From Neelides folsomi (lineage: Eukaryota > Arthropoda > Collembola > Neelipleona > Neelidae), in assembly GCA_034687125.1 (NCBI GenBank), contig JAQGBZ010000648.1, positions 1 through 23,210 of the forward strand: 23,210 bases of DNA, read 5' to 3'. Positions 1 through 12,500 of this stretch are shown one piece after another. The position numbers and the translations under genes are program-made. The notes beneath the pieces were generated by a model. The model ran no database searches. It was given only the letters and a program-made list of their open reading frames with translations, and was not told the origin of the DNA. The first letter of the stretch is position 1; the number at the start of each line of letters is the position of its first letter.

Positions 1-3000
1 TCATATTGGATTCATTTCTTAATCTGCGAAATATTTACCATTGCGAAGGGAAACATCCAGCTGAAACACCCAGTACACATTTGAACAATTCAGAGATTAA
101 TTTCTCTAGAGTGAAGAAATTGCGTGAAATTGTTTTTATTCGGCAAGTGGGGGGAGGTCACCCCATTTGTTCATGTGTAGAGTGGATGAGATAATAATGC
201 GAGGGCCTTGTGATTGTGCGAAATGTACGAAGAACCTTGTGGTCTTGCGAAGAGGGAAAGACACATGTAGTCCCTACATGGACATATCAGAAATAGTCTC
301 TAAAAGGAGTTGCCTTCTTTTGTGTAAACTTCCATGATTTATGGTTAATTTAATTTAGTGCAATTTGTGTGGATGAGTCAAAGCTTGGTGGATGGTGGAG
401 GCTTGAGGGTTATAAGTAAGCTGAAGAGATGGAATGCCCTAACATGCACATGGGAGAATATAAGTAAAGATCTTCTCCGCGAGCTCTGCTCAGGACCGAA
501 TTACCACTTCCATTCTAAAGGATCAAATCTGTTTCCTCAAATTGTATCTTATGGCCTGCCAACTCCATTAGCTTGGCTCATTCCTCCTCTATAGGTGTCT
601 TTAATATAAAATTCAATTTTGAAAATTGGATCCTTGACAGTATCCCTATTTTGGAGAATTGAGTCCAAAGGTGAATAGGGATTTTGATGGATTGAGGACC
701 TTAGATGATATTCGACTCCTTAGAGAAATCTTATAATAATAGAATGTGTTGAAGGAAGAGAATAATTTTCCTTTCGACGACTGGGCCATAATATGAGGAT
801 TTCATCCTGGCTATGAGGGTGACATGATGCAGGATAGGCTTATTAATTAGAGGAAAGGGCGACCTCCTCTTGAGAACCACTTCGACTTCTTCCTCATTGC
901 TCCTCTCAGTCAGCCTTATTTTCATCTTCGTTAATGGAAGGGCTCTTGAGTGTCGTTCCTTTGGAAAATTCCTCCACTCCAATGAAGAGGGAATGAGACG
1001 GGAGAAGGCTGGAGGAGGAAAATTTGCGAAACCAGGCGAGAGAGAGATAAAGAGGCATATAATATATGTATTTGCTTATTGTAGAGACCAAACTCTTACT
1101 TATGAATATCGGGAGGAAGGAGGTTGAAATCTTTTTCCTTTGTCGTTTTTTAAAGAATTTAGAAGGTTTCATATTTATAAGAGCCCCATTTACGACAAGG
1201 GCCAAAGAGTCAGAATACGAAGGATACGGAGCCTCCGCTTTGCATATTTGAACGACCCGGATCCCACCATTCCCACTCACTCCCCCTCGTTTAATGGGGA
1301 TTGAATGGGAAGAAGGAAGAATTGGGGAGCGAAGGAGGTACGTTATTTGCATCAACTCTTCCGAACAAAATTTCCAATCCTATTAAATTTCCCTTATTTT
1401 TTCCAAAATGGGCCAAGAGATCGATTAAGCTTAAATTGAATGGAATTGTATGAACGATGCCGAGAGTCGTCGAAGTTTAAAATTGAAGATTTTTTTCCTC
1501 TTCACTTCGTCACATCTGAACTTGTGTTTGTGTTCCATTTGGCACTGAAGGTTTCATTAAATTTATTTCTAACGAGCCTCAGTCCAAGATTTGCAATTTA
1601 GATCCATGGCCATTCGGGTGACAAGGCGTTTAAGAGGAGAGAAACATTAACTATTGAGATTTAGTGCCAACAAAACTCGACTCACTCGACAGCTCATCGA
1701 CTGTCCAATTTGATTTACAAGATGTAGGCTGTAAATGTAATTTTCATTTAATCTTATCCCTTTTTGACTCTCGTCTTGTATCAGAACGTATCTTGAGGAG
1801 AAAGATCGACTGATTCAGTCGTGTGTGTGATGAGAGTCGATAGCCAACGAATGGCCTTTTAATTTGTTTTGAATGAGTCCTCAATAGACTCATTGTAATT
1901 TCAATTGAATATAAATATTCAAAATGACTCATTGTAATTTCAATTGAATATAAGTATTCAAAATGACTCAATCGATAATCGTGGGAATAGATTTATTTTT
2001 GTGATAAAGTTTCCGGTTATTCAAAATTACATTCCAATCGTTTGAATTTTTGAGTTTTTTCCCTTCCAATCAGAAAATTTGAATTTTGAAATATGGAATG
2101 TTTTCGATGTAATAAATATTTTTCTAGTAAAAAATGTCTAGCGAGCGGAATTTTTTACATGTTTTTAGTATAGAAATATTGATTTTAAGAGGAATCTTGA
2201 GGAAATGAGATCGTTTGGAAGTTTGAGGAATTGAGATTTCCACTCACATCAATTCATTGGATATCAGTTAGAGAATTTTTTGTCACAACAATGGAGGAAA
2301 TATGCTTCCAATTTTGGGGTCACATTTGCATGAGAGTGGAATAGGTAGTTCTTTTAACAATTTGCAATTCGTGTGGAGTATCTCACCCTGGTTCATTGGG
2401 TGAGTTGAGGAATGGGATCTTTCCAAGTATGAAAAGAAGTAGCCTCTTGGATTTAAATATTTCAGGAATTCTATTCCGCATCTTTTGGTCTCCCAAGTTT
2501 CTTCGGTTCTCAATACAGTTTTCTCGTTAAAATTCCTTTATGATTATCATCACGTTTCTGCACTTCTCTTTCCCCTCTCTCTCACATTCATGTCTGTATA
2601 GTCTGACTCGCCCGAGTGAGCTTATCCCACCCATGTTCCAATATAGGAACTCAAATACTCGTCAAGAGGTGTTTGGGCCGAATGATGTCCCATTGCGAGA
2701 CGGGTGGAAATTGGAAGTGAGGGCATTTGGACCGTATGAAAATATTTCCGTTCATTATTCAAATGAGAGGCAAATAAATAGGGGAAGGAGATAAAAGAGA
2801 TGGGCGGAAAATGACATAGAGGAGCCATTCTTCTTTAGAGGAAATGATTTCATTCAATGATAGTTTAAAAAAGCTTTAAAGGAGTCGAGACTATATTACT
2901 TGCTAACATTTTCTAAATTTAGTTCCTTCATCGCCTCCCTAACTGCATTTTTATCACAATTATCTGCTAAGTTATCTAAATTGTACGTGAAATATAAACA

Positions 3001-3520
3001 CGTTTTTTCACGTTGGAATTGCTCATATTACAACGTTTTTCGTTTTAATACGTAGTTTGATTGTGATTTTAGTGAATCGTTTGTTTATTTAAATGTAATT
3101 TATAACAAGTTAATTCCAATTTACTGAAATGATAAATTCTTATTGATTTTGATAATAAAATATTGAACATTTGTTTTACCGGATCATGCTTTAATTTTAA
3201 TAAGTATGAAATGTACGAAGGAGCTTAAGGAGAAATTCCAGTCATCTATCCGTCGTTTGGAAGCTTTAGATAAATTAATATCTTAAGCAGGTTTCGTTGA
3301 GAAGACGAGTTTTTGCATCCATAAATCATGTGAAGGAATATAAAACCTGTGGATCTATATAATTTTTAACCAACATTGCAAAATCCTCCCTTAATGTAAT
3401 ATAACTACATTGCCCATCCAAAAGAATAATAAACATTTATTTGATAAGCCTTATTTGATAAGACATTTACCCCCTTTACTTTTTTAAGGTGTTAAATATT
3501 GAATATTTCTTGTTTTGCAG
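1..3520. other. No supported exon; probable 5' intron of DIP2 or upstream DNA
   Basis: I found no conserved coding segment here on either strand. Open frames exist (up to 149 codons on the minus strand at 906-1355), but they overlap in several frames, show no domain and match no family I know. The first DIP2 exon in the window is preceded by a good acceptor (polypyrimidine run ending in cag at 3520) and begins inside a codon, so at least one exon lies further upstream. The DMAP1-binding domain that begins animal DIP2 proteins is absent, so the missing exons are probably left of position 1 and much of this stretch would be intron. Local details: a weak 17-bp direct repeat (206-222 and 235-251, 14 of 17 identical), a 7-bp hairpin (264-270 with 274-280), and the 39-bp tandem repeat listed separately. 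Confidence 0.55.
1887..1970. repeat. 39-bp tandem repeat, about 2.2 copies
   Basis: Copy 1 is 1887-1925 and copy 2 is 1926-1964. They differ at one base (ataaatattc against ataagtattc). A third copy starts at 1965 and stops after about six bases (gactca). Each unit contains the perfect palindrome ttcaattgaa and a near-palindrome around gaatat/atattc. The unit is a multiple of three, so one minus-strand frame stays open across it, but nothing else suggests it is coded. Confidence 0.9.
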
Positions 3521-6500
3521 GAGACTCGAGCACAGACGACGATAGTGGAGGGAACGAAGAGGGCGATTTGGACGAAGAGAACTCAATTACGCCACCTGAA
3601 ATTGTACGGGATCGGGGTTCTGGGTCTCGACCACCGGCGGCAATTCCAGGCCAACAAACTCACATACATTCGGATAGCAGTTCTACGGGTTCAAATCGGG
3701 AAACGCCAATGAGTCGCCCGCCGAAATTACCAGAAAGAAATAGGTGAGTCTTTTTTAATGATCCAAAAGGGAAAGAGAAGTGGTGATTGCATTAAGCGTA
3801 TTTTGCTGTTCCGCCTTGGCGTTTCACCCGCACTTCCTCTCATTTTTTTATAATCTCAATTGCACTCTGGAGGAAGTAAGGGATAATGTATGCGACTCTG
3901 ACCTTTGTCTCTCCTCTACATTAATTAATCTACTTTAGGAGCCGCGTGGGTTTCTATCCAGTTTATATTATTATTACTTTAATCGGAGGAGGGGTTGAGT
4001 GTAGTTGTGTAGTGCAGTTCAACAGCCTTTAGGACCAGACGGAGAAAAGCTGTGTTGTGGATGGAAGCTTTTGTAGCTATGTGAGGGCCGGGCGTGAGAG
4101 CTGTAAATGGAATCTTCAGGCTCCTTATTTCACAGATCCCCTCCCACGAATGACAACATACTTCACGGTTTAACGCTTCCCTTATTTAAAAATATGTGTG
4201 TTCGGAGGTTGTAGGACAAGGAGCCAATTTGCAGATTTGAATTCGCGCCATTTCCCCTTTTTTATCGAGATTGAGTTATTTATTGGGATGAAGGAGCCTT
4301 ATTAATTTACTTAATAATGAACTGAAGCTTAAGAATTCGCATGAGTGATTGAAATGTATCAAGCGTGTTTGTATTTTAACTAAGGGAAAGTGATATGACT
4401 TTCTTTAGAAAAGAATTTCTTATAAGTACATATAATCTTATTCAGTAGTTATATTTTAATGTTATGCTCTTGTCTGGTTGAGGAAATGGATGAGGGCGGT
4501 GGAAAAAGATCTCTCGTGTCAGAGGTAAAAATGAGAGGAATCGTTTTTCCCGCATCAATATTCTTTTTTATCATTTGAGGAATAGGAAAATATTGGCCGG
4601 TTCTTGTTCGGATGAGCAAACGAAAAGGGAGAATAATATTTAGGAGAGTTGAATGGATGAAGTGTCTTAATCCGGTTGATTGATGTTTCCTCCTTTATTT
4701 CACATCGAGACTCCGACCTCCTCTCTCATTTGAGAGAAGGAATCTCGGCATGGTCTTAAATACTAACCAACCCACATCCTCCTCTTACCGAATGCTTCAT
4801 TTCCCTCTTAATCCTCTTAAGCTGGTTCCCCAGGAAGTTTCAAGTTTAAATCTCTTGTGATTTGCAGGGTGTCAAACGGGACGCCGGCGGCTCCGCTCAC
4901 ATACTCGAATCTCGGGATGTCAGGAGGGAATTTGGGATGGGAGGAGCAGCGGGGGAGCGTACGAGAAGAACCACGGAAGCCTTCGACGCCTTCGGAACAT
5001 CACCAGCACCCACAACCGCTCCCGCAGCCAGTTCCGTCGGTCCAGAGAAGTAGCCGGCAAGAAATGACTGACCTTGTGGAAGCTATGCAAAATTTAAGAA
5101 CATGTAAGGACAATTCACATTTTCATTTTCCTCTTTGTACGATTACATGCTTAAAAGAACTAAGAAGAAACTTGGGACTTGGACTCCAGTTGAAGAAAAT
5201 ATTTGAAGGGAGAAATGAATAAATAAGAAATGTATGTGGATTCTCCAGACATCAGGATTGAATAGAGACAATCCATTAAGATGGCTTAAATAATTCATGA
5301 GGAGAAGTGAAGGAGCGAATGGAGCGAGAGGAGTTTTAAGCTGATGGCACTTTACAATCGCTTTAAGCATACAGTTCTTTTGAGGGAGGGCTCATAATTA
5401 AAAGTAGCATTGGATCCGAGGCAATTCGCGTGTAATAATGGGAGGAATAATAGAAAGGGAGCTCTTCACATTTATGCGTTCCGCTAATCCTTCAATGTGT
5501 TCAAAAATGAGATGAGGATGGGATTAAGCATATGGAGAAACTTGGCTTCGGCTGACTAGTCCTATTTATCTACTTCTTTTAACTCCTCCTTTCCAATTGA
5601 GAAAATGACTTGACAGCCGTTTGTGTTTGTTCAACTTCTGTAAGATTGATGATGATTTGATCAAGTTTAATTTGAAGGTAAATAATAAATTCAAAGATCT
5701 TTTCCCCGAGTTGAAAGACGACTTCTGAAATGGCGAAACTTGAATTAATTGAGATTTAGGATTTACTTATTTTGGCCGGGATCCTATGATTAGGAAATGG
5801 GAGACAGGAAAGGGAGATGATAGGTGACTTTGATTGAAGTTCTATGTAATGAACTCTCTCTCTTACGCTCTTTCATATTCGGGGGGCCTCTTTGGTGATT
5901 CTCGTCCCGTGGTAGGGCATTTCACAGTAGGCTGCCTCCCTGATGCTCTATAATTGACTCTTTGAATTGGATGTGTCTCGGGGAGCAGAGCGGGGGCCAT
6001 GCAAATAAAAATTTCATACCCGGCTCTATTCCTTTACTCAAGGATCAAATAGGGATGTCTTGAATTTATGGGAACCATGCGGCCGCCATTCGCTTCCACT
6101 TACCCCTTTACAAGGAGGGAAAGGAAGGAATTGAGGATGACATTTTCCTCCCTATTTACCGCACATTCAAGACGTGGGCAGACTTCCTTCTCCTGCCTTG
6201 TGTGTCTTGGATACCTTTGTTCAATTTGTCCTTCTAAATGAATGAACTTTGATTTTCTCCTCTTGAATGATTGCCCCGTCGTCTTACTCCATTTCTCTCA
6301 TTCATTTCAGATTCTTCGCAAGGAAGTCAACCGCCCGATGTGACGTCAACCGCCCAGTCGAGACAAAGACTGGCCCCGGCCGACCGTGTTAATCGGTTCA
6401 ATCAGAAGAGAAGCCAATCCTCCGTCGATGAAAGCTCAGGTGAGGATGAAGCTCTTGGATGTTTTTTTCAATTATGTTTTACATGTACTTTGGAGAATAA

Positions 6501-9500
6501 ATAGGATCCCTTCCCAACATCCACCTTTCACTCTTTTTTTTCAAAAAATAGGGAAAGGGAAGTTAATATCGATTTTTAGGAGTTAGTTGGAGCACGGAAG
6601 AACCTTTTGATTAACTTCTCTCACTCTGACTTGATTAATGTTCTCCTCTCCTCTTATTAACTTCTCTCAACTTTAAGTACAAAACTCGAGCTAATTTTTC
6701 CCCACCCACGAATTCCCTTCAATTCCCGCACTCGCCTTTTACCTATTAACTACTTAGATATTACATCTATAAAAAGAGGTTTAGGGAAAGCACAATGGAA
6801 AGTTTTTTCTCCATGGTATGAATTGCATTACAAAGTACAGTATATGAACAATGAGTGGAGTGGGAGGAAATCTAATTTACTCCCATCCTCCCGGAAAATC
6901 AAGAAATGGAATTATTAAACTAGATTATTTGATATATGATAAAAGTTAAGGATTTTAATAATGTCCGGATGGAATTGGAAATCAAGGAGAAGTGTGCTAG
7001 GGATTTTGGGAAGATTCAGCTATTTGGACTCAATTGGAGTGGAGAGAATGGGATTACGAGACATTAGTGGAGGGGCGGGAGGGAGTTTGAGGGGAGGGGA
7101 ATTATGGCGATGAAGAGATTGGAAAGTAATGAAATGGTTTCCGGGAGTAATTTGCCACTTTTGGATTTCTAGGGACGCTGACTGGAACCGGGCGTTGGAA
7201 AGTGTCCGCAAAGATTCAACAGCTCTTAAACACACTCAAGCGCCCTAAGCGCCGTCCGCTTCCTGAATTTTACGAGGATGATGACATCGAATTGGAAATG
7301 GCAGCTAAACATCGAGATCCAAATGCACCGAAACCTGAGGGCAGTCTTATGAGCCCGGCAATCGGAGAGCAACTTGTGGTTCGTTCATTCACATTTTCAT
7401 CTCTTCCTCTCTCTCGACTCTTAATTACCGCCATTCCGATTCCAGTTTCAATTAACTCTTGAGAGTTTTCTGGGGTTTGAGCCTCAAGAATGAAATCTGA
7501 AGATTCGCGGAGAGAATAAAACGCCTTCATTTATTTTATTATGTCTATAAAAGGAAGGGATGAGGGTAGAAGGGGGGATTTAGGAAGAACGTGAGGAACT
7601 TTTGGGGACTGTAGGAATAAAATAAAGCCGTCTTCGTCCTCTTCAATGGGTTAAAGGGGAGAATAGGACGAAGGACTTCATGGGTTTCTACTGGAGTCGA
7701 GACATTCAAATGAAAGAGGGGAATTCAATTGAAGATTTTCTTCCCTTTAGATCCCGTCTGGCCTTCCGAGGAACTTGGAGGCAGCTGTTCAACGATATGG
7801 ATCCGCGACTTTCAAAGCTCCGGTCGCCACTGTTCTGGACCCTAATGGGAAGCTGACCATCACTTTATCTTATGGTAACCTTATTGTTCTTTTCTTTACA
7901 AGAAGTATTAGTTGACGAAGCTCATCTTATGTGATCTCATGTGATATGAGCAGTTTGAGGAATTTGGGATATGATTGCCTTTCTTTTGTTTGGAAAATAT
8001 AGGGAAACTTCTGAGTCGATCGCATAAGATTGCCTACGCCCTCCTGAACAAGACTGGAAAGGGGGAGAGCGTCGTGAAGAGCGGAGACCGGGTCGCCCTA
8101 GTCTTCCCCAACAACGACCCAATTAACTTCATCTGTGCTTTCTATGGATGCCTCTTTGCGGGAGTCGTCCCAGTTCCCATTGAAGTCCCGCTCACAAGAC
8201 GAGTGAGAGAACGTCCTCTTATCTTTACACAGCTCCTAATTGCACTTCTCGCTCGCTCCCTAACATTTAACTACACCCATTACATCTCCCTTAATGTTGG
8301 CCTATCAAAGGAAGGAGGAGAGGAACAAGGTTCTTCCATTACTCACAATGAGTCGTGGAAGCCAAAATGGGCAAACATGAACTTTTGACTTGTCTCAACG
8401 AATTCGCACACACATGGAGTGACTTCACATCTCCTGTGTCATTGTGGGAGATTGAACATTTGGACTTGATCATAATGCCAAGTCGTATTCTCACATTAGT
8501 TATAAACTTGTTGTCTCTGCCCAATGTAATGATTTTCTCACTTTGGGCTTTTGACCCAATGGTTTACCCAATCATTTTGCTATCTATTTTACTGAACGTG
8601 GCATGGTGAGAGATGTCATTTGATGAAGAGTAATGGATTGATAAGGATTTTTTAAAACGAGGGGCGAGAGTTCATGTTCATGTCATTTTCGGGTGTGGAA
8701 ACTGATGAATATTTAGTGCGAGATAAAAAGGGATGCAATTGGTTTTATATTATTTAGCCTTTTGGAGTTCATTGAGTTTAAATGAGTTTAAATGGGATTT
8801 GATGGATTTTAAAGGACGCTGGATCTCAACAAATCGGTTTCCTCCTTGGGAGCTGCAACGTGCAAGTTGCCCTTTGCTCCGAAGCATGTCTCAAAGGTCT
8901 TCCAAAGACGGCAACGGGCGAAGTTGTTGGATTCAAAGGTTGGCCAAAGCTCTCATGGTTCGTGACGGAGCATTTGGGGAAGACGCCAAAGGATTGGTCG
9001 CCGTCTCAACGAGTCACTGACGACACATCTGCCTACATTGAGGTTTCCATATATTCTCATTCCTCCTGTTCTACCAAATGAGACTGAATCGGGAGAGTGA
9101 TTTATAGTGTGAGGAAGTGGGTGAAACTCAAATGCTTTCTCTTTCCTATTTACAGTACGCGACAGACCGGGATGGGTCTGTGATGGGCGTGACGGTGAAT
9201 CGGGCCACAATGCTGGCACACTGTCGGAGCTTAACCACAGCCTGCAACTACACCGAGGGAGAAGTCATGGTCTGTGTCCTGGACTTTAAGAGAGAAGTTG
9301 GTCTCTGGCACAGCATCCTCACCTCAGTCTTCAATGGGATGCATGTCATTTTCATACCTTACGCCCTCATGAAAGTCAATCCAGCCTCATGGATGCAAAT
9401 GATCACGAAATACCGAGGTAGGGTTTTGAATATTTTCTACATTTCATCTTAGTTTAACAGCTTAAGGGCCCTACTTTCCTCCCGCTCCTGGGTTTTATTG

Positions 9501-12500
9501 GGAATTGAAGGGAGAGAGAATTGCTCTCTCTGAGTAAATCAATAATGTATTTTAAAACAGACTGGAGAAATGTGGTGAAATTCTCACCTTTTAGCTTCAA
9601 GTCTTGCGTTAGAAACTGCTTGGGAGAAATGTGTTCTTTGAGAGAATAATTGGATTTTAAACAGACTGTTTTTGATTATTAAATATGAAAAGTTGAAACA
9701 AAGTTATTATTATGAGAGATTTTCTTCTTTTTATTAATTTTTAGTAAGCTAAATAATTTTATCCTGTTTTGCATGAGAGCAAACAAACGAATTTCCTTCC
9801 AATTAAAACTTTTAAAACATATTGAGTTTTCTAATTTGATTAAAGTTTTATCCGGCACATTCTAATGGAGCTGTGATTCTATTTGCTTTGAATTAACCCA
9901 TTTATGTACAGAGGAGCCGATTAGAATGTGAAAGAGAATGGAGGAATGTGGGGTAGATAAGAGAAGAAGGCAATGATTTGCCTCCGAGTCTCAATTAGCT
10001 TAATGAGGAGCAATTAGTTCGGGGAATAAAGTTTTGAGTATATATGGGTGAGAGATATTGTGAGAGGAAATTGGCTTAATGTTAATAACGGTTGATTGCA
10101 GCAAGCATCGCGGTCGTCAAGTCCCGGGATCTCCATTGGGGGCTGTTGGCCACGAGGGATCATCGGGACATTAGCCTCGCTTCCCTCCGGCTCCTTCTCG
10201 TCTCTGACGGCGCCAACCCATGGTCACTTTCTTCCTGCGACCAATTCCTCTCTGTATTCCAAAATAAAGGCTTAAGGCCCGATGCGATCTGCCCGTGTGC
10301 ATCGTCATCTGAAGTTCTCACCGTGTCGCTGAGAAGGTACGTCCGCTTTCATTACTTAAATTAAACTCTTATAGCTAAATTAAACGGAGTTCATTATATT
10401 TATCATCATGACATTTATCATCCTCCATGAAATAGAGACGAGGAGAGAATTTTAAATGGCTTTATTAGTCCTTTGGAATTATTTTATTTAATAGAGGAGA
10501 AAGGAAGTGGAGAGTAAATAGGGCGTAAGGAGGTTGAATTGAAAGGAAAAATGAGAATCTTCCCAGGCTTCTCCTTTATGGAGAGAATAAAGCCTGATTT
10601 ATAAAGTGGGTTTCGATGAGTTCAGCTTCCTTTTGTTAATGGAACATCTTTGAGAGTGAACTGAGAGAAGATGAGGCATTGAGAAGGAGGAGGATCATTG
10701 AGAAGTCGAGGAGTTAGATCTCTCATGCCTATGGTCTATTCAATAGAAGTATCATGGATGGGTAATCGAATGGGAGTTCGTTCCGGAGGACTCGAATTTG
10801 ATGGAAGGAATTAAAATCAATAATGGTTGATTAAACATAATAGATGATGATGATTTCACAGGCCAGGGCGGGCGGGAGTGAATGCGACGGGGCGCGGGGT
10901 GCTGTCGATGCAAGGACTAAGCTACGGAGTTGTTCGAGTCGACCAGGAAAATTCCCTTACCTCACTAACTCTACAAGATTGCGGCCAAGTGATGCCTGGA
11001 GGTAATATTAAATATATGAAGAACCTCATTTTCCCATTAGCTTATTTCTTTGTGATTTATGGATTTATGACCAGCGTTTTTTCATACCCTCTTTTTCACT
11101 CCACAGCTGTGATAGTCGTGATCCGGATGGACGACCAGCCGTTCCTCTGTAAGACGGATGAAGTGGGAGAAATTTGCATTGCGAGCTCAGCGACTGGATC
11201 CCACTATTGGGGCTTGCAAGGGTTGACGAATCACACGTTTAAAGTCCAGCCACTCCAGGCTGATGGGACTGTCATAAGCGAAGCGGAATATGTTCGTTCA
11301 GGACTACTTGGATTCCTCGGTCCTGTAAGCAATCTTTAAGATTTTCACTATTTTTACTTTTAAATCTTCACTAGTTCAGTTTTTAACTGTGAGCCTTGAA
11401 AGGAATGAAAGAGGAGTTTATTAGATTACCTTCTATTAAATAAGGAATTTAATTTCGCTTAAGCAACTTCCGCTTATGCAAAGAGTTCATTAAGGGCATT
11501 TGCCTGGCATTTGATCTAAAGCTGGGCGGAAGAGGGCAAATTAGATTTTTACTTTGTTTTCTCTTGTGGAAGAGTTTGGAGAGATTCGGCTTAATCTAAT
11601 TTCCCTCTCTAGGATGTGTGTCTTTTATCCAGAATATAATTTTGTGTTGTTTTTTAGGGCGGACTTGTATTCGTTTGTGGGTCGAGGAATGGGCTGATGA
11701 GTGTAAGTGGGAGGAAGCACAATGCAGACGACATCATTGCAACCGTCCTGGCCGTTGAGCCCATGAAGTTCATATATCGAGGGCGAATTGCCGTCTTCAG
11801 TGTGAAAGTTCTAAGGGACGAACGGATCTGTGTGATTGCAGAACAACGGCCAGATTGCAGCGAGGAAGAAGTAAACCCATTTTCTCTTTTCTCTCTCCTT
11901 CAATTCTTAACCTTTCCCCTTAATTCCTCTTTGTGGGTCCCTGTTGGTACAGAAGTTTCCCATTATATTCCGTTTTCATGAATATTCAGTCTTTTCCGGG
12001 AGTTTGGGGCCGTCCAAGTTGGATGGGATTTATTAGTTTTCCACTAACGTTCGCAACACAACTCTAAAGGACTTGGAATTATTTAGAGCTTTCAGTGGAT
12101 GTCACGAGTTCTCCAAGCCGTGGACTCAATTCATCAAGTCGGAATATACTGTCTCGTCCTTGTGAATCCTAACTGTTTGCCGAAGACCCCTCTCGGCGGA
12201 ATTCACTTGTCAGAAACGAAACGGCGATTCCTGGAAGGGGCTCTTCATCCTGCCAATGTCCTCATGTGTCCTCACACCTGTGTCACGAACCTACCAAAGC
12301 CAAGAGAAGTTCACTCGGACATCGGTCCTGCTTCAGTAATGGTTGGGAATATTGTGCAAGGAAATCGGCTCGCGTCGGCCCAAGGAAGAGATCTTGGAGT
12401 GGTCGATGAAGAATCTGACACGGCGAAGAAAGTAATTTATTTACTATTTCAATTTTCAATCTATGAATTTTGATATTCAATTTTCTTTTCTTTTAACCTT

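Larger units (their letters stand above)
3521..7201 (+). other. DIP2: DIP2 N-terminal disordered linker (exons 1-4 in window)
   Basis: About 205 residues before the conserved AKIQQLLNTLKRPKR block. Exon 3521-3743 starts with an acidic Ser/Asp/Glu tract, then Pro/Ser-rich sequence. Exon 4868-5103 has a Pro-Gln-His stretch (EHHQHPQPLPQPVP). Exon 6311-6439 is polar and ends in a Ser/Asp segment. The phases join cleanly (2, 1, 1). Known DIP2 proteins have a variable linker here between the DMAP1-binding domain and the first adenylate-forming domain. Because it is poorly conserved, alternative exons would be hard to see; the three introns inside it are among the longest in the gene. Confidence 0.8.
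7202..12431 (+). other. DIP2: DIP2 first FAAL-like adenylate-forming domain
   Basis: This covers exons 4 to 13, about residues 206-919 of the in-window protein. It runs from KIQQLLNTLKRPKR through GDRVALVFPNNDP, PVPIEVPLTR, GLWHSILTSV, ANPWSLSSCD, CPCASSSEVLTV and KTDEVGEICIASSATG to HNADDIIATVLAVEPMKF and the linker MCPHTCVTNLPKPR. In classical acyl-CoA synthetases the motif after GEI ends in a ribose-binding TGD. Here it reads SGLLGFLGP, with Leu in place of Asp, as in DIP2 proteins generally. That is a family trait, not damage. Inserts typical of CoA ligases cannot be judged without alignment. Confidence 0.85.

Noticed and set aside
264..280. Perfect 7-bp hairpin (catgtag, loop tcc) as a possible small RNA
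   Set aside because: The stem does not extend beyond 7 bp, far too short for a miRNA precursor.
6..594. Short plus-strand open frames at the left edge (62 and 78 codons)
   Set aside because: No family resemblance, no splice sites linking them to DIP2, and the peptides do not match the DMAP1-binding domain expected upstream.
906..1355. 149-codon open frame on the minus strand
   Set aside because: Overlaps other open frames on both strands in purine/pyrimidine-biased DNA, has no recognisable domain, and its hydrophobic/Ser-rich make-up reflects base bias. No splice or context support.
2540..2828. Overlapping open frames on both strands around 2.7 kb
   Set aside because: Both strands are open at once, which is typical of chance, and neither peptide shows a known motif.
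11316..11324. Missing ribose-binding Asp (SGLL and RTGY in place of TGD) as evidence of DIP2 decay
   Set aside because: The same substitutions (TGLLGF and TGYLGF) are typical of DIP2 proteins in other animals, so this is a family property.
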